A DNA stretch of 64,000 bases, taken from contig NC_045147.1 of assembly GCF_008831285.2 (NCBI RefSeq), positions 18,640,854 to 18,704,853 on the forward strand, read 5' to 3'. Positions 49,401-60,423 of this stretch are shown in pieces. The stretch is from Nymphaea colorata (taxonomy: Eukaryota > Streptophyta > Magnoliopsida > Nymphaeales > Nymphaeaceae). The notes beneath the pieces are model-generated. The model made no database searches. It was given only the letters and a program-made list of their open reading frames with translations, and was not told the origin of the DNA. Both the position numbers and the translations under genes were made by a program. Every line of letters starts with the position of its first letter. Position 1 is the first letter of the stretch.

Positions 49401-52400
49401 CCTCATTTAACATAGCATCTTAAGAATAATACTCAATCAAACAATACAGAAGTAGAACAGAAAAGGATAAGAAAGGCTGTGATGGAGTCATGGGACTTTA
49501 TCAAAAGAAGGGAGTTCTCAGCATACTTAAACATCAACTTTACGCAAAATGTGGAGAAGTTCAACATAATATCGATAAAACTTGCACAAGGGAAAAACAG
49601 GACAGCAGTAAGGATGTGAAAAAGAACCAGAAAACTTCAAGCCACCACATGTTACATGGAAGGACATGTTTCAGACAAATTAAAGAAGTCTTGGTTAAAA
49701 ATAAAAGAAGAAAGGACAAGCAAAAGCAGGAAAAAGGGGGCAAGCACTATAAGAAAAGGTCTGACCTTATTCAGAAGACTGAATGCACTGCGAACAGGAT
49801 AGTGGTCATCCGTGAAGGCCAAGGCACAAAGACCATTTCTGTTGTAAGAATGCACCTTGTATTCTGATAAGGTAGATACGACATAAGCATTTGGATAAAC
49901 CAAAAAGAGCAAAAAAGCACTAACAACAATGGTGGAACAGCACTCCAAGGGAACCACATTCAGGAAATCAACACAAAAAAACATAAAAAATCAAATTAAG
50001 TATAAAAGAAAAAAATAGTCATGTCAAAGTTATGCACATTCTATAAAAGTCACTTACTTCCAAATGAAAGACAACCAAAGCTCAGGAAAGAGCTCACTTT
50101 TAAAAAATAATAGCATAAAAATATCATACCAAATCACAGAATTAAATGATTGCCAGGTATCCTTAATAAACTTCTAGTATCTGCACAATGACACTCCACT
50201 TTGTTTCATGCTAAAAACAAGTCTCTCAGGTCCTTCAAAATTTGTCTTTAAAGATCACTAACCAGGTAAAATGAATTATGTACTTTCTTCTGCGAACAAC
50301 ACGAGGCAGGGGAAGGAAGGTCAAACAAGATTCTAAACAGGTAGGATCCATTCCAAATCTAAGCACTACCAAAGTCAACCTAACTGGATTTCACATAACA
50401 TAATCAGATTCATAATAGAATCTGGAATTAGATGAACAATCTAAGTGAATGTCCTGATTCAACTAGCTTAGGATCCAATATCTACATGCATCTGGATCTG
50501 AACCCAGTGGGGAAAGGGATTTGGATGCAATATTCAGTAGGAAATGAAGGCCAAAATAAGAATTTCAGATCCAGTTCAGATCTGATTTAGGCATTACCAT
50601 ATTCAACCTAACTGGGTTTCACATAATCAGATATATAGCAAAATCTAGATTTAGATGAACAATGTAAAAGGGCTTCCAGATTCATTAGGTCAGGATCCAG
50701 CATTTACAGGAATCTGGATTCCATCCTGGTGTGGAGGTGGATTTAGAAGAAATATTCCGTAGTGAACCCAAGTTGATTGTTAATTGGAACCTAAGCTTCC
50801 TTCAGATCTGACAAATTCATTGAAATTCAATTGGATATACAGGTCTAATGCAAATTTAATATCCCTAGACTTTAATGTCCTGAACTAAAAGACATGATGG
50901 AAACAAAGTAAAGGCTTGGTCAAAAGAAACTGTCCAACTGGAGGAATATGTTTATGGAAGGACAAAAGGAAAAAGGATGCTGTTGGACTTGCTCACAGAG
51001 AAACAGCAGGTCAAGATTTGGAGATATATGGTGCTAAGACATGATGGGTGCAATGGAGGACTGCAATTGGTGATAAAGCCTATGCATGGAAAAGAAATAA
51101 GAATAAATGCCCTATTAAATTGACAACAAACAAATGCAAAGTCTTTCCACATAAAAAGAGGAAAAAAAGAAAAGACCAATGTAAATGGAGAGCCTATACA
51201 AAGTTACAAACTAAGCAATGGAATGCATGCAGACCATGTTCGACCTCATAGTGCAGCATTTTAAACATGCAGGATTGCAAAAAAAAAAAAAAAAAAAAAG
51301 GAAATTCAGAAGGCAAATAAAATTCAATTAAAAACCATATCAATAATCAAACTGTTCCGCTCATGCATGTGTGTTCCCATTAACATACATATAGATATAT
51401 ACGTGCATGTGCACTTCCACGACTCCATGATTCTGCAAGTATATGATGTATTAACAAATGATTACACATTTTTCAAAAAGACAAACAAAAACTGCTAGTT
51501 ACAACCGAATAACTAAATATAGAGCACGAATTAGTATGATGCTTTGAAATAAACATCAGCAAACTGCAGAAGAAGTGCAAAATATCAAGATGACACATAC
51601 ACAGTAGCTAAAAGTATGAGGGCACCAATAGAGTGCTAGAATTACATGATGCTACATTCCTTGCTTGTAAAGCAACTAAATGAATACCAATCATCAGGAA
51701 CCAGCCAATATTCACTTCCTTTTCAAATGATATTCTTCAACAGAAGCTAAATGGAGAGCCAAAGAGAATGGCGTTCGAAGCACTAACTTAGATGCTATAA
51801 AATTGCAGTATCATGAAAGTTGATCGTTCTCTGAAAAATAGACAGCACTACTAGTTGAAAGCTTAGTTAGATGATCATACAAACACGAACAGAAAAAAAA
51901 ATATATATATATCTGTCCAACATTGTCACGAACTCTTGATAAACAAACATTTTAAGATGCATATGGCCAGAGTTACGGTGCTGCTCCCACTCTACCATCT
52001 ATCTTTTCACTTAGCCAGACAAATTCTCATGAAATCCTTCTTGTTCACAAAAGAAATTCAAAAAACCAATAACCAAATAATTTCTTCCAGGAACTAGTAT
52101 GGCATCCAATGATTAAAATGTAAAAGAAAAATTATAGCACATAAGGGTGCCAAAAGGAAAAACCACGGAGAAAATTCAACAAGCCAGCAGAAGGAGGGAA
52201 AAACGAAAATTATTAACGTGGCTCAAAATTGAAACGATTATTAGGTTATAGTTTATTTAGAGAATCACAAGAATTGCAGGCACAACGATCTGGAGGGCAT
52301 GGAAATTTCTCGCCGAAGAAAACCATAATTATGGCACAACTCGAACAGATTCTTGGCTAGACAATTCCGATTTATAAAACCGAAGATCCAACATAACTGA

Positions 52401-52759
52401 TCCTTCCCTGTCTGACAAAATGAAACCACCCACACACTAGATCGCGAAAAGGATCCCTCCAAATTTTCAGCGATTAGAAGAAGAATATTGATGAAGGGCC
52501 ACAAGAAAAATATCGAAACACAAAGGAGAGAGAGAAAGAGAGGAAAAAGCCAAGAAAGAGAGAGGAGGGGACCTTCGTGCTGGACGGACTGGCGCTGGCC
52601 GGGAGCCGTCCTGGCAGCAACGGTACGAGAAACGAAAAGGATGAATTCCTTGGCGCTCGACCTCTGGAAGTAACCGAACTGGCTGACGTCCGAGGCGTTG
52701 GCCAGCATCACCGCCGAATCCCCAGCGCATTTCATCACCAGCAACGCCGTGATCTTCAT
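46460..52759 (-). CDS. YKT6: YKT6-type R-SNARE (VAMP-like longin SNARE)
   Basis: Prenylated longin SNARE acting in ER-Golgi, endosomal and vacuolar membrane fusion. Six exons (minus): 52759-52573, 49863-49766, 48298-48194, 48034-47969, 47667-47581, 46510-46460, giving 197 residues (family ~199). The longin domain (~1-128) starts MKITALLV and includes FGYFQRSSAKEF, NRNGLCALAF and DDHYPVRSAF. The SNARE motif starts ~131 (DPAEADKLMKIQRDLDETK), with the zero-layer Arg at R162 in VLARGERLDSL. The C-terminus QCCTIL supplies the two cysteines used for palmitoylation and farnesylation. All introns are GT-AG; intron 1 is 2.7 kb. A (GA)n tract lies next to the exon 5 donor. The gene is head to head with a diverged relative starting at 53959. 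Confidence 0.96.
47551..47576. repeat. (GA)n microsatellite abutting a YKT6 splice donor
   Basis: About 12 GA units. On the transcribed strand this is a CT tract starting a few bases after the exon 5 donor GTAGAT. Confidence 0.9.
50360..50775. repeat. Diverged direct repeat in YKT6 intron 1
   Basis: Two collinear stretches, ~50360-50560 and ~50588-50775, share CAACCTAACTGG.TTTCACATAA, TTAGATGAACAAT, AGGATCCA and ATCTGGAT words in the same order, with a period of ~230 bp. Probably an old tandem duplication of a repeat unit related to the GGATTYGGAT class. Confidence 0.6.
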
Positions 52760-52864
52760 CTCCTCCCCTCTCTCTTTCTGTCTCTCTGAGGATTCACCGG
52801 AGAGCTGTCACCACGCAGAATCGACGCTTCAGAGAGAGAGGTACAAGGCCACGGGCCGATGGAA

Positions 52865-52872
52865 TATATATA
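52865..52872 (-). promoter_or_regulatory. TATA box of YKT6
   Basis: TATATATA (within ATTATATATATTCC on the minus strand), about 105 bases upstream of the YKT6 start codon. Confidence 0.5.
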
Positions 52873-53958
52873 ATTACAACAATGATCAAAGAACCAGAGA
52901 GACAAGACAGAGGGAAGGAGGAGAGAGAACCAACGAAGGAAAAACGTAAGGCTTAGGGAGAAGGAGAGCTCGAATAAAGGGAAGGCGAAAAGAATCCTGC
53001 CTCCTTTTCCCGGTTCTTTGAAGCATAACGCTACCGATTGGGGATGGAGAGGTCTCCATTTCGAAGATCATAACGATCGAATTACAGTATTATTAGTGGT
53101 AAACGAGATTCTTCCCAAATCCCAACCAAGTGGTCGGTTCAAGCTTGGTGTGCTCGGATCCAGGTCCAACGCAACCCCACCAGGACGCACATGATCACTG
53201 GATCTCGGATCCGATCCAGATCCAATCTTTTCAGATGCATAACCACACTTTATTACCCAAATAATTTTTCTCTGTTTCTTCCATTTCTTTTCGACTCACT
53301 TATTAGGCCCTTCCAATGGGAGAAGTTATGTTGTCTTTTTCTTTTTTTTGGTACTCTTTGGTAGTTGTCGGCCTAACTTTTTTTAATCATGAAAAAGAAG
53401 ACAACCATGTGTAGATAATAAAAAAATGTATTCATCACGACCCGATTCATCAAATATATAGGTTTCAGATTTGGGGACGTCAATATGTTTCTAAAAGTCC
53501 GACTTCATCAGGTTGAGACTCCGAGTTGGGTTTGAACTTTTTGAAACCAAACCCCTACTTTTACAAATAAAATGGAGCGGATGAGGCTCGGGCATAGAAC
53601 TTGCAGATGGATCCAATTGGTATTCAGATCTTGATTTCTTTATCGGACCCATCCAAATGGATACGTGGTCCGAATGGTTCGCTGGTAAAGCCAACCCATG
53701 GACATCCCTTGGACAGTCCAAATCCAATCTCAGGCAGATCCAGGACCCGACTGCCAAAATTTATGGGGTCCGTCCACTTACTAATGCAACAGTAGGCGCG
53801 TCCCGCCCCAACGGCCAACGTTGCTCGCGAGATCGTCCGGAGACGTTCCCGCCATTTCTCTTCCTTTTCTTCTTCTTCTTCTCCGATCGTCCTTCCAAGA
53901 CTGTGGTCTACTTCCTTTTCTTCTTCCGTCTTGTTTTTTTCCTTATCGAGAAAGAGAG
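52873..53958. other. Divergent promoter region between the two YKT6 genes
   Basis: About 1.1 kb separates the YKT6 TATA from the start codon of the YKT6-like gene. It includes a GATCCAGATCC-rich patch at ~53150-53225 and a CT-rich leader (53855-53940) before the plus-strand ATG. No open frame is convincing. Confidence 0.5.
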
Positions 53959-56900
53959 ATGACGATCACGGCGTTGCTGGTTCTGAGATCGGAGGCGGCC
54001 TCGGCGACGGAGCCGGTGATCCTTGCGAGCGCGATGGAGATCAAGCAATTCGGGTACTACCAGAGGATTGGAGCCAAAGAGGCCATCTTATCGGTTTCTC
54101 GGAAGCTGGCCAAGGCCACCCATCCTTCACAGCAGAATTCCACTCAGCACGACGGTTCGTCTTTCCTTCTTTCTTCCGTTTTCAATTTTTGCCTTTCCCT
54201 GTTGTCCGCATTTTCTTTAGAAGTTCCATACTTCGATTGATATACTTAGAGATCCGCGTCTCTTTTGTAGTTTCCGACGTGTTACAGTTAGTTTACCGCT
54301 CATAGATGACAAGATCGAGTCTTGTATCTCGTTCTATTGTAGACGATTTTCCATGTAGATGTAATGAAATCGTGCTCCTGAGTTAGCCTTGCCGTCCGAT
54401 GATTATAGCGCTTTTTCTTCGTCAAATTTGTTAGAAGCTATTGACGCCAGCTTTCACGTTTTAGCAAGTAACGTGATCTTAAATCAGCACCGGAAAAGAA
54501 GCGGGAAGGAAGGGGGGGGGGGTGTGGAAGAAATAAACTCAATCTGAAAAAATTGAACAATTAGGAACAGTTTCTGGTCTTCCTTTAAACATTTAATGTG
54601 TGATATGCTGTCACAGCCGTCATTTTGCTCCTTGATGTTGCAAATCCTTTGTTTCATTGATTTTATAAAGAAATGTTCCAGAACACAAGGTACACTATTG
54701 CATCCGAGATGGTCTCTTTGACGTGATATTTGTTGATGAGCATTACCCAGTGAAGACGGCGTTTGGCATTCTGAACAAGGTAATACATAAATTGGATCCC
54801 AAGAATTTGCTGTTGTTCATGCTAAGTGTTTAAAATGTTGAATTCAAGATCGCACAAAGTGTCATCTAGTTTGTGCTGGAAATTTCACTTCAATCTTTGT
54901 TCTCATTGTGGTCATTCTTGCACTTTGTCTCACTGTTGTGCAGTCATTCTTTATTTTGTCGTTCTGATGGTTTTGAGGTTGTCTTCTGATGGATGTGATG
55001 TAAAGGTTATCTGAAACTTGTCTGAGTCTACATGATATGTAGATACTCTTTTCTTCGAATCTACATGACTTGTCAGCTGCAGTTAATTATCGAACAATTT
55101 AATTGGTCTCTTCCGCTGTGTTTGCCTCGGTTGCTTATTTTCCATGTATCTAACAAGAAAATGTTCATTGATGAACGTGAGACGGCTATATCTTTCACGG
55201 CTATTCAAGCCTATCCTAGCTCAAGTCTACCAGTAAACATGCTAGTATAATCCCATTGCTGTCGAGTGCCATGGAATGCCTCCCTTCCCTTGAAGTTGTA
55301 TTGCTAACAAAAACTTTGTGAATTTTCATTCATTGGTTTCTTCAAATGTCTCAAATTGAAATTGTTGCAAATAACTCATTTTTGCTGACTGGACATTATA
55401 TCTTTCCGTTCAGTGGTCATGCAATGATTTTACTTTTAGCATCTTGAAAACCCATGCTTCTTTCTTATTCCAACGTACAATTTTTTTGGGTTCTTCCATT
55501 AATTTAGGTCACTACTATCACAACGACAATGACGATTGTATGCTACTGTTGAGAATCCAAATTGGCCTCACGATTGTAACTTGAATTAGTGGAAACTGCC
55601 CGGCCACTTGTCTGTCTGTTGATTACTATTTCTAGTTCATGAAGATGCAAACCTTCATATACGAGTGTTTTGTTGCTCATTTAAGCATCACCCTTTGGGA
55701 ATGAGTGCTACATGACTTGTATCTATTCCTGGCTTCTTGAATGAAGGCTTGTCATTAGGTGAATGTACAAAGCTTTACCATTCAAGAAAATCCTTGACTT
55801 TTAACTTCGAGACAATGAGGGAAAAAAAGAGAATCTGATGCCAGGTACTAGATGAATATCAGAAGGCTTTTGGGGATTCTTGGAAGACAGTGCAGATTGA
55901 TGCCAATCAGTCGTGGCCTTTTCTAACTGAAGTTCTTTCAAAGTTTCAGGTATTTGCTTTACCTGAGAAACCTGTAAATCTGCAGAATCTTATTTTAGAT
56001 TGGCACTAAGTATTGTTGATGGTCTGTTTGAAAATATCTTAAGGTAAAACTTAAGCTTCTCATGATAAGAAAGATACTTGTTGCTATTCCAGGATGCTGC
56101 TGAGGCTGACATGATTATGACAACTCAGTGGGCTTTAGATGAAACCAGAATTGCTATTGTGAGTAGTAGTTGATTTCTGTTAGCTTTATCTTCAATAAAT
56201 TAGAAAATGCCAATTAGGAAGTGGGCTTGCACATTGCATGCGTCCTAATCATCTGAAGTTGTGTTTGTTACCACTGCCACTGTGAGTCGGCTGTCCAGCT
56301 ATTTTCTTTCGCTTCACTTTTAATCATGTGTTACCTTTCGTTATATCATCATTCCTAGCAATATTACCAGAATAGGAAATCGAGCTTCCCTGAATTTGTG
56401 CAAACAATGTTCATGCATCGTGGCAACAAGTGCTTCGTTAAGTGTTAAGCATTAGTATCTGCATACATGCAAAATATCAGTTAAGTTCTCCATTAAAGAA
56501 ACACAAGGATTGCCTGTCTTCTAGGTTCATTTAATGTCACATGCCATGAGTAAAGTGTCTTTGTTTAACGACTTACAAAAAATCCACATGCTCAACAGCA
56601 TTTACATGCAACAAGAGCAGTTACAGGTCTTCAAGCTACTACTGTGCAATGGATCCTGGATAAAACAGTAAACATTTCTTGGCAATTTTGGTTATCCTTC
56701 ATTCTGGGTTGTTCATTGGCGCTTATCAAGTGCCCAGAAACCCTGGATACTAGCACATATCATTTTGACACAATAGATCATGATATGCTTGCGGGGTCCA
56801 AGAGGGACCAAATCAGAAAACTCTGACGAGTAGAAGAGAAAGTGAAGTTGCGTAGATTGTAGAAGGACTAATATAATTTTAGTCTTTGGTGAATCTTAGC

Positions 56901-59257
56901 ATGAATTTTTGAGATTAAGAACTTCAGATGAAATCAAGGGAGTTGGTGCAGTAGTTGGGCTTTAGTTGTCTGGAGTCAGATTCCAAATCCCTTCGGCACC
57001 ACCCTCTGCATAAGCCTAAGTATGCATAGGTCCTGGCCTCAACAGTATTAGCCACAGGGTATTATTCTGCTGGAAGTGCAACTAAATCTCATGATCTCAG
57101 ATCTGTTTCCTTGCGTTAGAAATAGGGCTCGTGGAGTGCCAAGATGGATGGACGAGAGAACCATGTATTTGCAAACTGCAAAATTGTATGAGTATGCTTG
57201 AAACGCATAAACACTGACAAGAGTCATGAAGTCTGTTTGCCTCGAGTTCATATATATGACTGGTAGCTTTCACGGCTTTACTCAATTTTTTACATCATTA
57301 GCATTTTTCTTTTCCTGAAAGGAATTGTTTGCTGATATTTATTTTTTATCGAGTCTGATGTCCTTGAAGTATGCAGTGGTACTAGTTTTTGATATATGCA
57401 CTACATGTATCTATTTGGGAACTTAACACAACTCCAATAATTGTAAATTTTCCATCAAATCTGAATAAGGTTCCTGGATGTGTACGGGAGAATAATCATA
57501 TGTTCGTCAGTATGGTGTATCTGTTCTTTACATATTTAGTCTAACTATCATGCTTTACTAAAATACTGTTGACTATGCCATTGAACATTGGTCGTGCCAA
57601 ATGGATATCTCGTGCAAACAAAGAATGGAAATGCTAATTGTCATCATTTTCAACTGTCATTCTCTGCAGAAGTCGGACGAAGCAAAGGGACAACTTCAGT
57701 ATTTGGCTGAAGATGATAATGAAGAACTTACAACTTCAACATCCATTTCAGAAACCATCAAACGCAGGAAATTAACTGTAAGAGTTTAGTGTTATTCTAT
57801 TGGACGGTAAGGCTCTTCCAACTTTCCGGCTACCAAGAGAACGAATGGCTGCCAACACTAATATAGAAATCTAGGCCACCTTCCTTTTTTGTCATATATA
57901 ACCTCGGAAGCTACATAAGGTCAACTTAAGACGAGTTATTCAGTGTTAAACATTGATCATATTCATGACCGCAGGCTCCAGCATCAATCTGCCGTTTTCT
58001 GCTCATTTCGATTTTGTACAACTTTGCATTCTGGACATATGCATAAAAAGTTGACTCACGAACTATTCATCTGCTCACAACTTATTTTTGAACTGTTTCC
58101 CATAGAATGATTTTTCAAGATATGCAACCAACAAAAAACTTGGTATTCATACCTGTTTATAATTGTCTCCTTCTAATGTTTACCTGTAGGAAAATGATGT
58201 AGGAGAGGGTACAGGTGCTGCAGAGGAAGATGACGCACAGGACAGGAATACGCTGGGTTCAGAAGAAATGGAAAAACAAATCGATCTCATTGTCGAAAAG
58301 ATTGAAAGATTTACTGAACAAGTAAGCTTTCTCTTTTAGAGGAAAAAGAAACGCTTCCTAGAAAATCTGGATCGTCAACTTGAAGTATTTACCTTTTTCA
58401 TTTAAGACAAGAACTTGTCTTCATTAAAGCGACTCTATTTTAGTGGTCGAGAAGGCAGTCGTCGGATATGCGTTGAGGGCCCCAAATGCATTGGTAAAAG
58501 TGAGAAGCGTCTTCCTCTTTCCTCATGGAGAGGCTCAGTCTTCAAAGAGAGGCATGCCTCTCACAACTCCCTAAAGGCACCATATCACACTAAAAGGACA
58601 CATCTAGCTTGGCATTTCTACACTCCGGAGTTATAACATGAATACAAGATTCTCTTTGGTGAACAGTGTTATGGAAATCATGAAAAAAAAAAACTGCAGG
58701 ACAAAACAAGTGAAATGGAAGCGTGGTGGTGTATTGGAAATTGAATAGAGTGTTCAAGCAAACCAGTGTTTCCGACTTTTTTTGGGTGCATATGCAATAT
58801 TTGTCTTTTTTCTAAACGTAGTATTAATCAGTCATTTTCATTGCGTTGGCAATTACTTACAATTGTTTTATATGTTCAATCGCATCTACAACCAGTCGAT
58901 GCCAGATGAGGCCCTGTTCCAGGGTATAATAGGAAAACCTGGTTGCTTGTGCAGGTCTCGGAGGTCCTAGAAGCAGGAAAAGCTATGTACAAAGAATTGA
59001 GCAATGATTTTGAGGAGCGTGTAATAGCGTCAGTTCAGATCTACAGAAGTCCATGAATTTCTATTGCATGCACGGAGCAACAAGAAATGAATTTTCATTG
59101 ATTCTCTCTGCTACTTTACAGGATTCATCAGCAGCAGGTAGAGGCATGGCAGGAGGAGATAAAAGAGCTGCGCCTGCTTGATGGAGTCAATGAAGAAGAC
59201 GTTCAACGCCTTCAGAATGCAATATATCTCCTTCACTCCTTCAGTAAGGCCCAGTGA
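53959..59257 (+). CDS. YKT6-like longin protein with acidic coiled-coil tail (chimeric gene model)
   Basis: Eight exons: 53959-54154, 54682-54779, 55845-55949, 56093-56158, 57670-57777, 58190-58321, 58955-59028, 59122-59257. They give one open frame of 304 residues. Exons 1-4 match YKT6 exons 1-4 in phase and length (196 versus 187 nt, then 98, 105 and 66 nt in both). Identity is 17/32, 25/35 and 12/22 residues in exons 2-4. The longin part contains MTITALLV, FGYYQR, DEHYPVKTAF and VLDEYQKAFGDSW. YKT6 exons 5-6 (zero-layer Arg, CCTIL) are missing. After exon 4 the frame continues into an acidic stretch (AEDDNEEL) and a Glu/Lys-rich coiled coil (~215-300: MEKQIDLIVEKIERF, EAWQEEIKELRLL). I do not recognise this tail. 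The exon 4-5 intron is 1.5 kb and holds a SINE-like insert. Alternatively, a truncated YKT6 relic lies beside a separate small coiled-coil gene whose first exon I missed. Confidence 0.68.
56942..57060 (+). mobile_element. SINE-like fragment in the intron joining longin and coiled-coil parts
   Basis: GTTGGTGCAGTAGTTGGGC resembles an A box. GATTCCAAATCCC, ~25 bases later, resembles a B box. Length and arrangement fit a tRNA-derived plant SINE. Target duplications not identified. Confidence 0.4.
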
Positions 59258-59553
59258 GCCGACTCTCCAAATAATTTCCATCGAACCAGTGCCTCCTGTC
59301 CAACCGTGTGGGGGAAGTGCAGACCCCTTTTCTTACTTTGCACGGGTTACAAGCAAATGGTGATGCGTGGAGAGATGAAGATTCTTAGAGAACCGCAATC
59401 AGAAGGTATTCGATCATCTTTCTCTTTTCTCTCCCACTCATAATTGGAGGCATCCTTCGGATGGATCAAGGATGCCTTCAAGAAAACAAATTCATGAAAC
59501 AATGAGGCTGCACTATTTGTGAAGGCCTTCTGTTATCTGGGGTATGTTTCTCT

Positions 59554-59590
<37 letters not shown>

Positions 59591-59660
59591 TGACAAATTC
59601 ATGAAACAATGAGGCTGCACTATTTGTGAAGGCCTTCTGTTATCTGGGGTATGTTTCTCT

Positions 59661-59707
<47 letters not shown>

Positions 59708-60423
59708 TGATGAGGACCCTATAAGTCTTCCAGGTCAGGGATCCTAAAAGGGCCTTTCCTCAAGACATGTATTGTACGTTAGTAGTCAAGTTTGGCTTGC
59801 TCTTTCTGCTCAGCAAACGTAAAAAAGAAAGAGAGGAGGAGGTTTGGCAGGTCCAGTACCACATTATCGCCATCAGATGCTATTTTTTGTAACTTCGACG
59901 CGACTTTTTAGTCTAGATAGATGCAACAAGTTGGAAGCATATGGCTCAGATTGCCACTTGTTCAAATCCGATTTGGATATCCTACAAGGCAATTAGAATC
60001 AAATTCGCATGAAAAGAAGTCACAAAATGTGCATCTGGCCCATCGGCCGCCAATGCTAAGTCTTCTGCAGGCCATGCTCACAAGTATAGCATTTGGGAGC
60101 TCTCTGTGATGCCTCAAATCTCTTTTATTACAGATGCCTCCTTGCGAAAGAAAAAATATTTTCTCGTGTTCGATATACATAAAATTTCTGTAAGTGATCT
60201 TGTTCAGGAAGAAGCCTCATTGGGCTACATCTCAATAGAGCACGCACACGAGAATCAGTCCTCAACAACACCCCCACCCCCACACCAAGAAAAGAAAAAG
60301 GAAAACAAAACAATAGAAGTAACAAAGACAAACTACTTTTACAAATGAGGAAAAAGTCAAAAGATATTCATTTCTGATGGTCCTAAGACCACCTAGTGCA
60401 ACTGCTAGCTTGCACTTGCCAAT
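59258..60423. other. Spacer between convergent genes
   Basis: 3' flanks of the YKT6-like gene (+) and the ferredoxin gene (-). Apart from the 107-bp tandem repeat, no gene or element was recognised. Confidence 0.55.
59486..59710. repeat. 107-bp unit in tandem, each ending in (GA)n
   Basis: The unit starting ACAAATTCATGAAACAATGAGG occurs at 59486-59592 and 59593-59710. Each copy ends in a GA array, longer in the second copy. The unique parts look identical by eye, indicating a very recent duplication or slippage. Confidence 0.95.

Noticed and set aside
56606..56640. Possible remnant of YKT6 exon 5 (CAACAG|CATTTACAT...) in the YKT6-like gene
   Set aside because: Only the first residue and a later Thr-Arg align. 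Including it shifts the frame and no SNARE residues follow.
59021..59030. Alternative donor GTAATAG in exon 7 of the YKT6-like gene
   Set aside because: It would switch exon 8 to a frame that stops after about 20 residues and breaks the coiled coil. The GTCAGT donor keeps the heptad-like pattern.
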